A DNA stretch of 16,562 nucleotides from Bacillota bacterium (GTDB taxonomy: Bacteria; Bacillota; Clostridia; Oscillospirales; Ruminococcaceae): the NCBI GenBank assembly GCA_023413185.1, contig JAEZQD010000151.1, forward strand, positions 1-16,562. Direction: 5' to 3'. Positions 6,029-12,535 of the stretch are shown here, one piece after another. A model generated the notes under the pieces. The model was not told the origin of the DNA. It did not search any database and saw only the letters and a list, made by a program, of their open reading frames with translations. The position numbers and the translations under genes were made by a program. Positions within the stretch are counted from its first letter, which is position 1. The number at the start of each line of letters is the position of its first letter.

Positions 6029-7483
6029 ATGTTTTGTGGTAACTGTGGCAATCATTTGCCGGAGCAAGGGGATTTTTGCCCGTTTTGTGGGCAAAAACGT
6101 CCCTCTGTCGCCGAGTTGAGCCCCAGAACTGAAAATGCACAGGAGGTTAATTCAGAGCTTGACCTTCCCGCTGGTGTGCCCGTAACACTGTCCCTGGACA
6201 CAAGCATCGGTTTGGGTTATACAAAGAGCGCGCCGCTCAACAGCGAGGTACGCCGTCTGCCTAAGTGGCTGATTCCTTCCCTTTGTGGCGCAGCTGTTCT
6301 TGTTGTGCTTGTTGCGGTTGTGCTAGGTGCTATTCTAAAAAGAGACGGGCACTCGGGTGAGAATGTTTCATCGGGTAAGCAAAGCAGTTCCCACTCATCT
6401 ACCGCAGTGCCTGCCGCGGCCTTGCCCGCTGCGCCCAATTCAGAGGACGGATTGCCTGTGCCCGACGAGGGAGAGGTGTTGTATGTTGGGCAAGGTGCAT
6501 ATATGGATATGGGCTATATTCGGGTTGCGTTTCTCCTTTCGGCTGACCGAAGCACGATTCACCATATAATGATTGAGGCAAACAACCTGAGCGGGCAGGC
6601 GACGCAAGGCAATGTAGCGAACGAATTTGCAGGGGTAAGCGTAACGGAACGTTACAACGGGACGTACTCGATTGCGTATGACTATGGCACCGACAATATT
6701 ACACTTGGCAAAAGTGTGATAAACAGTCTGTACTTTTACGAAGACACCGCGACCGCGGAACTGGACTACACTTATGTTTCTCAAGAACCAAATGTGCAGG
6801 GGAATGAGCTTGAAATCCCATTTGGAACGACACGGATTGAGTTTGAAGGTCAGGCGTCTCCCGTGTCGGCAAGCGAAGAAGAGGCAGCGGAGGAGTCGCA
6901 GCCTACCGCGAAAGACACGGTGTTTGATTACGACAAGCTCAAAAACTGGAGCAATCAGGAGATTAAAGCGGCTTACGGTGTGGAGGGCATTTATTACTTT
7001 AAACCGTCCAATCCCCAACCGATGTATTACATTGTTTGCACCGAGGGGATTATTGACCCCGTAACAGGCAAGGAGTCTGCGGGCGGCTACGAGAGCAACT
7101 ACACCAGGCACAAACCCGTAGCGGTAGAAACCTTGCTAAGGCGTTCCGGCAACCTGCAGCAAGGCGGACTTGTGTTGACAGACGACCCCAGCCTTGCCAC
7201 CTTTGCGCTGATTCTTGAGTTTAACTATGATGGAACCGGAACCTTCACCTTTAAGGATAAGTCCAAGGTTACGCAGTACCACGGCTTTTTAAATGCAAAC
7301 TTGCTAAACCTTGTTTCGGGACATCAGATTTCTACAGAGAAGAAAACCTACGCCACCTACGCAAACGAAAGTGTGTACACCTCCATGCTTGACGCAGCAA
7401 AGGGAAAGCAGCTTTACGCGAACGTTCCGGCACTGTACGCCAATGATTTTGACGGCTTCTGGGATTTTGTGATACAACAATAA
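6029..7483 (+). CDS. Zinc-ribbon, single-span membrane protein with unknown extracellular domain
   Basis: Function is unknown. Of 484 residues, the first 21 form a zinc ribbon with Cys3, Cys6, Cys17 and Cys20. A polar linker follows, then one hydrophobic span at about 80-103. A Ser/Ala/Pro-rich stretch (109-140) leads into about 340 residues that should lie outside the cell (ribbon inside by the positive-inside rule: Arg75, Arg76 and Lys79 precede the span, although Lys104 and Arg105 follow it). The outer part looks beta-rich from 148 to about 275, has an acidic linker rich in Glu, and then a second segment from about 300 to the end with several Tyr-rich strands. I do not recognise either segment. 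It is followed 53 bases later by a gene of the same ribbon-linker-span layout, so the two probably form one operon. Zinc-ribbon membrane proteins of this type are common in clostridia and mostly uncharacterised. Confidence 0.85.
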   Translation: MFCGNCGNHLPEQGDFCPFCGQKRPSVAELSPRTENAQEVNSELDLPAGVPVTLSLDTSIGLGYTKSAPLNSEVRRLPKWLIPSLCGAAVLVVLVAVVLGAILKRDGHSGENVSSGKQSSSHSSTAVPAAALPAAPNSEDGLPVPDEGEVLYVGQGAYMDMGYIRVAFLLSADRSTIHHIMIEANNLSGQATQGNVANEFAGVSVTERYNGTYSIAYDYGTDNITLGKSVINSLYFYEDTATAELDYTYVSQEPNVQGNELEIPFGTTRIEFEGQASPVSASEEEAAEESQPTAKDTVFDYDKLKNWSNQEIKAAYGVEGIYYFKPSNPQPMYYIVCTEGIIDPVTGKESAGGYESNYTRHKPVAVETLLRRSGNLQQGGLVLTDDPSLATFALILEFNYDGTGTFTFKDKSKVTQYHGFLNANLLNLVSGHQISTEKKTYATYANESVYTSMLDAAKGKQLYANVPALYANDFDGFWDFVIQQ

Positions 7484-7536
7484 ACTGAAACGATTACTAT
7501 GGCAATTAGAAAAAATGAATAAGGGGATGAAAGAAC

Positions 7537-9042
7537 ATGTTATGTCCGCACTGCAACACAGAAGTACCGGATGAAGGCTTGTTTTGCCCGGAATGCGGCG
7601 CAAAGCTGACGGTTTCTCAAACGCAAGGCGAGCGTACTGTGTCGCCCGAAGAAGCGCCAATGCAACAGGTTACTGTAAACCGTGCAAAACGAAGAGTGGC
7701 AATCATGGGCTCCGTAGCAGCGGCCCTTATCTTGATTCTAGTATTATCGGTTACAGTGGGTGGTAAGGAGCGTAAGATGTATCGGCAGGCGCAGACCTTG
7801 TATGGAGATGGAAGCTACGCTAGGGCACAGGAGCTGTTTATTCAGCTAGACAATTATAAAGATGCGCCGCAGATGGCAGAGGAATGCCGACTTGCACAGC
7901 AGTATGCAAAAGCGATTTTGCTGCTAAACACCGACAGTCAAAGCGACTGCACTGCCGCCGCAGAACTGTTTGCTTCGCTGGGCGACTACAATGACGCTCT
8001 GCAACAGGCGCAGCAGGCAAACGCAAAATCGGACTATTTAACCGCTAAGGCGATGATGAACAACGAAGATTACGAGGGAGCGGCTCAGCTTCTTGAAGCA
8101 CTTGGCGATTATAGCGACGCACAGGAGCTTAAAATCCAGTGCGACAGGCACATCGACTATAATAGTGCGGTAGTCTGCCTACAGCAAGGCGACTATAAGC
8201 AGGCACAAAACCTGCTGGGGCCGCTGGGGGAGTTTCTGGATGCCAAAGCGTTGCTAAAGCAGTGTGAAAACGCCAAACAATACGAAGGTGCGAAAGTATT
8301 GTTTGATGACGGACAATACGAGACCGCAAAAGAACGGTTCTCCTCACTGGGGGATTTTGAAGATTCCGCGCGTTATCTGCAATGGTGCGAGGTAGCCGGG
8401 GATTACGACACGGCAAGGGAGCTTGTTCAGCAGGGGCAGTATACGCAGGCACAGCCGTTACTGGAAGAAGCAGCCGCGCTGCAATATAAGGACGCCGTCG
8501 CGCTTTTGGGTCAGTGCAAAGCGAACGGGCAGAACAAGACAACGTATGCAAAGGCGACGGAGTACTTTAACGCGAAAAGCTATTACAAAGCGTATCAGCT
8601 ATTTCTAAGCCTCGGCGACTATAGCGATGCCGCGTCCAAGGCAAAAGAATGCAAGCGCACCCCGCCATCCACCGGTGTACTGTACCAAAACAGCGCATAC
8701 GACGGGGGCTCGGTATCGCTTAAAATCTATGCACCATCCGGCTCGAGCTTTCTGTATATAAAGATTAAAAGCGGTACATCCACGGTGCGCTCCATGTTTT
8801 TCAGCTCCGGGGCAAGTGCATCCGTTTCTTTGCCAAGCGGAGCCTATACCATAGACTACGCTTACGGTAGCACGTGGTACGGTGAGAAGGATGCCTTCGG
8901 GGAGAACGGGGAATACGGTACGCTGTTAAACGGAAGCACCACATCCTTCAGCTTTTCGGATGGCTACAGCTATGAGCTGAAGATGCAGGTGTCCTCGGGC
9001 GGAAATGTTGGCAGTAAGAGCAAGGGCTGGGGTAGCTTCTAA
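7537..9042 (+). CDS. Zinc-ribbon membrane protein with seven 41-residue helical repeats and C-terminal beta domain
   Basis: The function is unknown; the architecture suggests a membrane-anchored scaffold. The protein has 501 residues. An N-terminal zinc ribbon (Cys3, Cys6, Cys17, Cys20) is followed by a basic stretch and one span (about 53-75). Seven repeats then begin at Tyr82, 123, 167, 208, 249, 290 and 337, spaced 41, 44, 41, 41, 41 and 47. Each follows the pattern Y-x-x-A, a Gly or Asp turn with aromatic-x-x-A, then LGDY-x-DA and often Cys or Gln-Cys. This resembles TPR or Sel1-like solenoids but is longer than the 34-residue TPR. Residues 378-485 look like a beta-sandwich containing STWYGEKDAFG (445-455), a stretch I recall from other clostridial zinc-ribbon proteins. 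The tail is Gly/Ser-rich. AAGGGG (7521-7526) precedes the ATG by ten bases. It is probably co-transcribed with the preceding gene. Confidence 0.88.
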   Translation: MLCPHCNTEVPDEGLFCPECGAKLTVSQTQGERTVSPEEAPMQQVTVNRAKRRVAIMGSVAAALILILVLSVTVGGKERKMYRQAQTLYGDGSYARAQELFIQLDNYKDAPQMAEECRLAQQYAKAILLLNTDSQSDCTAAAELFASLGDYNDALQQAQQANAKSDYLTAKAMMNNEDYEGAAQLLEALGDYSDAQELKIQCDRHIDYNSAVVCLQQGDYKQAQNLLGPLGEFLDAKALLKQCENAKQYEGAKVLFDDGQYETAKERFSSLGDFEDSARYLQWCEVAGDYDTARELVQQGQYTQAQPLLEEAAALQYKDAVALLGQCKANGQNKTTYAKATEYFNAKSYYKAYQLFLSLGDYSDAASKAKECKRTPPSTGVLYQNSAYDGGSVSLKIYAPSGSSFLYIKIKSGTSTVRSMFFSSGASASVSLPSGAYTIDYAYGSTWYGEKDAFGENGEYGTLLNGSTTSFSFSDGYSYELKMQVSSGGNVGSKSKGWGSF

Positions 9043-9108
9043 CACAGAAACACATAGAGCGAATTGGCTATAGTACCAAACACTGATACACACCAAATAG
9101 CTGTCAAT

Positions 9109-9152
9109 CACAGAACAACGCCCATGGCGAATTCCATGGGCGTTGTTCTGTG
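9109..9152. terminator. Perfect 19-bp hairpin between convergent genes (putative bidirectional terminator)
   Basis: Arms 9109-9127 and 9134-9152 pair over all 19 bases around a CGAATT loop. It sits between the converging zinc-ribbon and esterase genes, where a shared terminator is expected. Neither flank carries a real T run, so intrinsic termination is not certain; the long stem could also act as a 3' stabiliser. Confidence 0.6.
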
Positions 9153-9207
9153 TGGATGTCTCATAAAGGAAGGGTGTATCCGCTTATACAAATGTGGTGC
9201 GAAATTG

Positions 9208-10413
9208 TTACGCCGTGTAGATGCTCGCCTTGGTAACCGGGTCGCGGCTGAAGCGGGAGAAGAACTCAAATATCTGCCGCGCCATCTCAGGGGTGGGCCA
9301 GTGCGGGATGTTCATCTCGCCCACAATGCGGATACGCACAACGCCGTCGTCACTTTTTATATCGGCAACATGGTAGGTAACGCCGTCGGCTACAAATGTC
9401 CTTTGGCAATCCGGCGCAAGCGGTAGACCAAGGTCTCGCTCAGCGGGGGTGATGTCCGTGCGGTTCTTGAGCGCTAAAACATCTGCAAGGTCTATTTCGG
9501 GCGCATGGTTGACGCGTGCCCAAACGTTAATGCCTTTGATTAGGTCGCCTGGGGTCTCTAGCTGTCCAAGAGGAAACTTCTTGCCCTTAAAGTCGTAGAT
9601 GGGGAAGCGCTCGCCGTCTAAATTGCCATAGGTGTTGATAACGGGCATATAGGTGCCAAGGGCAAGCGCGCGGGGTATGCCGTCAAACGGCGGAATGGGC
9701 TCGCGGTCGTCCGAGACGCCCTCGTTAAAGGCGTTGTCTATCGCAGCACCACAGGGGGCAACTGCCGCGAACAGGTCAGGGCGCTGGTTTCCGAGCCGGT
9801 TACTCGACCAGCCGCCATAGGAAAAGCCCGTCGCATACACGCGGCTCTCGTCCACTGGGTACAGTGCCTTGGCTTGTTCGAGTATCTCCTCAATAATATC
9901 ATCCAGCTCAATTGAGGGGATGATTACAATCCATTCACGCTTAGCCGCCTCCTGCACAAAGCCCCACCCTTCCACAAGAAAGATGTTGTTACAGGCACCG
10001 TGCAGCGCAAATACCACCGGATATTTGCGGTCTTTGTTCTCTGGTAAAAACGCGGAGACAGGCACAAAGGAGGTCCATATTTTGTTTTCGTTCTGTTTGA
10101 TGTTAAACTTCTCTGCCTGCCAGCGGTAGCCGGTCTTGTTCGCATAAGCGTCCCAGTCCATCGGGTCATCGTAGCCGTGGAACTCCTTTACCATGCCCCG
10201 TTTTGACCAATATGCCATCACCTCGGGGGAACGCTCGTCCGGCACGCCGAGCACAACCTCCATCATCTGCTCCATAGCGGGGAAGAAATCCGAGGACTTG
10301 AGTGCCTCCAAATCCACCTTAGGGCTAAAGGTTGTGTAGAGGTCGCGGATGGTACAAACCATTCCGCCGTCGGTCATCTGGTATTTGCTGTCTAAAATCT
10401 TTTCTACATCCAT
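9208..10413 (-). CDS. Alpha/beta hydrolase, PHB-depolymerase/esterase-like
   Basis: This is a probable carboxylic-ester hydrolase of the polyhydroxybutyrate depolymerase/LpqC-like (COG3509-type) group; the substrate is unknown. Of 401 residues, the core runs from about 110 to the end. An oxyanion loop FALHGACNN (135-143) is followed by the nucleophile elbow TGFSYGG, with Ser198 in G-x-S-x-G. Asp266 in YGNLDGE is a candidate acid, and His371 in EMNIPHWPTP, followed by FEFFSRF, is the likely catalytic His. Secreted depolymerases have a signal peptide; this one does not, so it should be cytoplasmic. The first 100 or so residues match nothing I recognise. An upstream ATG at 10485 would add a hydrophobic stretch, but the GGAGGT site points to 10413. 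It is transcribed alone and divergently from the Bce module, with a nested inverted repeat upstream. Confidence 0.85.
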   Translation of the reverse strand: MDVEKILDSKYQMTDGGMVCTIRDLYTTFSPKVDLEALKSSDFFPAMEQMMEVVLGVPDERSPEVMAYWSKRGMVKEFHGYDDPMDWDAYANKTGYRWQAEKFNIKQNENKIWTSFVPVSAFLPENKDRKYPVVFALHGACNNIFLVEGWGFVQEAAKREWIVIIPSIELDDIIEEILEQAKALYPVDESRVYATGFSYGGWSSNRLGNQRPDLFAAVAPCGAAIDNAFNEGVSDDREPIPPFDGIPRALALGTYMPVINTYGNLDGERFPIYDFKGKKFPLGQLETPGDLIKGINVWARVNHAPEIDLADVLALKNRTDITPAERDLGLPLAPDCQRTFVADGVTYHVADIKSDDGVVRIRIVGEMNIPHWPTPEMARQIFEFFSRFSRDPVTKASIYTA

Positions 10414-10420
10414 CTGTAAT

Positions 10421-10426
10421 ACCTCC
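10421..10426 (-). promoter_or_regulatory. Ribosome binding site deciding the esterase start
   Basis: On the minus strand GGAGGT lies seven bases before the ATG at 10413. The open frame continues to an ATG at 10485 that has no such site, so 10413 is preferred. Confidence 0.8.
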
Positions 10427-10478
10427 GAATTGTGTTTTGTGTTGCAGAGCAAAAAAGAAACTATAATAAGCATAAACG

Positions 10479-10540
10479 CTGCCAACCAACATTACCATTA
10501 AGTTTGTACTTGATTTATTTAATGGTATATTCATTGGCAG
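10479..10540. repeat. Nested inverted repeat, 62 bp, in the divergent region
   Basis: The outer arms CTGCCAA (10479-10485) and TTGGCAG (10534-10540) and the inner arms TACCATTAA (10493-10501) and TTAATGGTA (10519-10527) share nearly the same centre, at about 10510. The gaps between arms differ by one base (7 versus 6). It could be an operator for a dimeric regulator of the esterase, or a stem-loop in a leader transcript. Confidence 0.7.
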
Positions 10541-10580
10541 GAAGCCTTGTGCGGCACAGAGGGCTGTGTTAATTATGTGC

Positions 10581-10609
10581 AAGACAAAAAGGTTCTTTTG
10601 TGGTATAAC
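10581..10609 (+). promoter_or_regulatory. Candidate promoter of the bceRS operon
   Basis: AAGACA (10581-10586) is followed after 17 bases by TATAAC (10604-10609), preceded by TGG as an extended -10. The start would be near 10616, giving a leader of about 108 bases. A competing TATAAT at 10705-10710 has a weak -35 (TTTCCC) and would start transcription inside the ribosome site. Confidence 0.45.
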
Positions 10610-10711
10610 AGAATTTGGCACACTGGGTTAAGCTCGTTTTTGGTTTGAAGCGAAAGGGCTTGCTAATTCGTTTTATTTTAAGTTTCCCAAACAGATTGGG
10701 GTAGTATAATG

Positions 10712-10718
10712 GGAGGGG
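10712..10718 (+). promoter_or_regulatory. Ribosome binding site deciding the bceR start
   Basis: GGAGGGG ends five bases before the ATG at 10724. An earlier in-frame ATG at 10709 overlaps this site and a TATAAT box and has no site of its own. The later start yields the standard receiver beginning MYRILIVEDD. Confidence 0.8.
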
Positions 10719-10723
10719 ATTAC

Positions 10724-11404
10724 ATGTACCGAATACTGATTGTGGAAGATGACACCACGATTACCAATGTACTTGAGCGACAGTTGACCAAATGGGGATA
10801 CCTGGTAGAGACTGTCACGGATTTCGGCGGGGTTCTTGAGCAGTTTACGCGGTACGACCCTCATCTTGTTCTGCTTGATATCTCGCTGCCGTTTTTTAAC
10901 GGCTACCATTGGTGTGCCGAGATTAGAAAGGTCAGTCAAACGCCAATACTCTTTCTCTCATCATCGGGGGATAATATGAATATTGTAATGGCCATCAACC
11001 TTGGGGCAGATGATTTTATCAGCAAACCGTTTCACCTAGAGGTGGTTACGGCAAAGATACAGGCCATTCTGCGCCGCACCTATGCGTTTGGCTCGGAGCT
11101 GAACACGCTCAAGCTTGGCGGTGTCACACTTAACCTCGGAGAATCGGCGCTTGTTTACGGAGCAGAGCGGGTGGAGCTGACAAAAAACGAGCTTAAAATC
11201 CTGCAAACCCTAATGGAAAGCGGCGGGCATGTCGTTGCAAGGGACAAGATGATACTCAAATTATGGGATACGGACAGCTTCATTGACGACAACACCCTTA
11301 CCGTGAACGTCACCCGTCTGCGCAAAAAACTCGAGGGTATCGGGCTAAGCGACTTTATTAAAACCAAAAAGGGCGTTGGCTATTTGGTAGGGGCGGACGT
11401 ATGA
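10724..11404 (+). CDS. bceR: BceR-like response regulator, OmpR family
   Basis: This is a cytoplasmic two-component response regulator, 226 residues, predicted to activate the adjacent transporter. The receiver domain (about 1-115) has the acidic pair Glu8/Asp9 (with Asp10), phosphorylation site Asp52 in LLDISLP, Ser79 and Lys101 in SKPF. The C-terminal winged helix (about 130-226) shows LTKNELKIL, the recognition-helix region NTLTVNVTRLRKKL and the wing KKGVGYLV, all usual for OmpR/BceR proteins. It overlaps the kinase gene by four bases (ATGA). BceR-type family knowledge predicts binding to TNACA-N4-TGTAA, and exactly such a site lies upstream of the transporter at 12421-12442. The symbol marks the family; the inducing peptide antibiotic is not known. 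Confidence 0.92.
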   Translation: MYRILIVEDDTTITNVLERQLTKWGYLVETVTDFGGVLEQFTRYDPHLVLLDISLPFFNGYHWCAEIRKVSQTPILFLSSSGDNMNIVMAINLGADDFISKPFHLEVVTAKIQAILRRTYAFGSELNTLKLGGVTLNLGESALVYGAERVELTKNELKILQTLMESGGHVVARDKMILKLWDTDSFIDDNTLTVNVTRLRKKLEGIGLSDFIKTKKGVGYLVGADV

Positions 11405-12396
11405 AACAGTCTATTCGCGCATACCTTAGGCGGTTGTGTAGGCACCTTTTGTTCGGCACAGTTATTGTGGCGGTGCTGTTTTCTGTATACGGACTGTATG
11501 GCTTGCCGTGGGGACCAGCCGTTTACACCTCAATCCTATTCGTATTTTTCGGCGCTCTTTATACCGCTTACGACGTGTTTGTGTTTATAAGACAATACAA
11601 AAAGGTGCAGATACTTAAAAAACAAGCGGCGCAAAATCTCGAGTTACCGCCGCCGTCTCGTGATTATATCGAGCAGCAGTATCGTGAGATTTTATTGGTC
11701 ATGCAGGCACGCTGCATCACGGCGGAAGATAACGCGCGCGAAGTGGCAAAGCAGGCGGACTGCTACTACACGCTGTGGTCTCACCAGATTAAAACCCCCA
11801 TTGCCGCAATGCGCCTACTATTGCAAGAAGACGAACCCGACTGTTCGGCAATGAAACGGGAGCTGTTTAAGATTGAGCAGTATGTCGATATGGCGCTGCA
11901 ATACCAGCGGCTGAAGATGGATTCAAACGATCTGATGCTGCAGGAATACCCCTTGGACGCATTGGTCAAACAGGCGGTAAAAAAGGTGTCTTCTCTGTTT
12001 ATCCCAAAGGGGATTGGGGTTGAGGTATCGCTCCCCGACTGCCGCGTGCTAACCGATGAGAAGTGGCTGGTCTTTGTGCTTGAGCAGCTGCTTTCCAACG
12101 CCGCAAAGTATACACAAAAAGGCAGGGTAACAATCTCCCTGTCAAGTCAGCAGCCCTGCACGCTTATAATAGAGGATACCGGCATCGGCATATTACCCGA
12201 GGATCTGCCGCGCGTGTTTGAGTGGGGCTATACCGGCTACAACGGCAGGCTGGATAAGCATTCGACGGGCATCGGTCTTAGCCTGTGCCGTCAGGCGCTT
12301 GATATGCTTGGGCACCGTATATCAATAGCCTCCACAGCCGGAAAAGGAACCATCGTAACGCTAGACCTTTCCCGCGACCATATCGCGGAGGAGTAG
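11401..12396 (+). CDS. bceS: BceS-like intramembrane-sensing histidine kinase
   Basis: This is a membrane sensor kinase of 331 residues that phosphorylates the preceding regulator. Two spans near 16-34 and 41-62 are joined by only a few residues, so there is no external sensing domain; this is the mark of BceS-type kinases, which read the state of the BceAB transporter. The DHp region has His128 in LWSHQIKTPIAAM. The ATPase domain has the N box LEQLLSNAAKYT with Asn233, the G1 box EDTGIG (258-263), an F-box-like region RVFEWGYTG (271-279) and the G2 box STGIGLSLC (288-296). It is coupled to bceR by an ATGA overlap. A terminator-like hairpin follows at 12448, before the transporter genes. Confidence 0.93.
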   Translation: MKQSIRAYLRRLCRHLLFGTVIVAVLFSVYGLYGLPWGPAVYTSILFVFFGALYTAYDVFVFIRQYKKVQILKKQAAQNLELPPPSRDYIEQQYREILLVMQARCITAEDNAREVAKQADCYYTLWSHQIKTPIAAMRLLLQEDEPDCSAMKRELFKIEQYVDMALQYQRLKMDSNDLMLQEYPLDALVKQAVKKVSSLFIPKGIGVEVSLPDCRVLTDEKWLVFVLEQLLSNAAKYTQKGRVTISLSSQQPCTLIIEDTGIGILPEDLPRVFEWGYTGYNGRLDKHSTGIGLSLCRQALDMLGHRISIASTAGKGTIVTLDLSRDHIAEE

Positions 12397-12420
12397 TATA
12401 TCCCATCAGTTCACTTGCAG

Positions 12421-12442
12421 TATCTTACACAAGTGTAAGATA
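12421..12442. promoter_or_regulatory. BceR-type operator upstream of the transporter genes
   Basis: A perfect dyad has 10-bp arms TATCTTACAC and GTGTAAGATA separated by AA. At its core is TTACA-CAAG-TGTAA, which fits the TNACA-N4-TGTAA motif known for BceR-like regulators in Bacillus. Its centre is about 70 bases upstream of the expected transporter transcription start, a place for an activator. The site is seen directly; the regulator assignment rests on family knowledge. Confidence 0.8.
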
Positions 12443-12447
12443 TCACG

Positions 12448-12489
12448 AAAGAAATGTAAGCCGGTTCGATGGCTGGACATTTCTTTTTT
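12448..12489 (+). terminator. Intrinsic terminator after bceRS
   Basis: AAAGAAATGT (12448-12457) pairs perfectly with ACATTTCTTT (12477-12486), with an inner AGCC/GGCT stem (12459-12462, 12471-12474) and an eight-base loop. Six T (12484-12489) end the structure. It lies between the operator and the transporter -10 element, so it covers the place where the -35 must be. Confidence 0.75.
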
Positions 12490-12492
12490 GCT

Positions 12493-12498
12493 TATAAT
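12493..12498 (+). promoter_or_regulatory. -10 element of the transporter promoter, weak -35
   Basis: TATAAT is followed by a start near 12505 and a ribosome site at 12521. At 17 bases upstream the sequence is TGGCTG (12470-12475), a poor -35, which is what an activator-dependent promoter would show. Confidence 0.6.
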
Positions 12499-12520
12499 GC
12501 TGATTGTACCATCAACGAAT

Positions 12521-12526
12521 AGGAGG
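12521..12526 (+). promoter_or_regulatory. Ribosome binding site deciding the bceA start
   Basis: AGGAGG lies nine bases before the ATG at 12536. The frame is open to a TTG at 12488, which lies upstream of the expected start of transcription, so it cannot be the start. Confidence 0.88.
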
Positions 12527-12535
12527 ACTGATGTC

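Larger units (their letters stand above)
10414..10723. other. Divergent intergenic region between esterase and bceR
   Basis: About 310 bases without a gene. They hold the nested inverted repeat 10479-10540, a candidate plus-strand promoter at 10581-10609, a CCCAA/TTGGG hairpin (10686-10700) and a TATAAT (10705-10710) overlapping the bceR ribosome site. A weak minus-strand promoter for the esterase may lie at 10463-10489 (TTGGTT, 15 bases, TATTAT), overlapping one arm of the nested repeat. An open frame on the minus strand through here is an extension of the esterase frame or noise. Confidence 0.6.

Noticed and set aside
6440..7111. 223-codon minus-strand open frame
   Set aside because: Antisense to the first zinc-ribbon gene, without a ribosome site or a recognisable domain.
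8129..8551. 140-codon minus-strand open frame
   Set aside because: Antisense to the repeat region of the second zinc-ribbon gene; its repetitive Pro/Arg/Leu pattern reflects the repeats on the other strand.
9064..9426. 120-codon plus-strand open frame between the zinc-ribbon and esterase genes
   Set aside because: It reads through the 19-bp hairpin and then antisense to the esterase C terminus; no ribosome site.
10414..10485. Upstream ATG of the esterase giving a hydrophobic, signal-like N terminus
   Set aside because: The GGAGGT site fits the ATG at 10413, and the hydrophobic stretch is translated from the likely promoter and leader.
12459..12476. T-arm-like GGTTCGAT flanked by pairing bases, hinting at a tRNA
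   Set aside because: There is no acceptor, D or anticodon arm around it. The bases are explained by the loop of the bceRS terminator hairpin.
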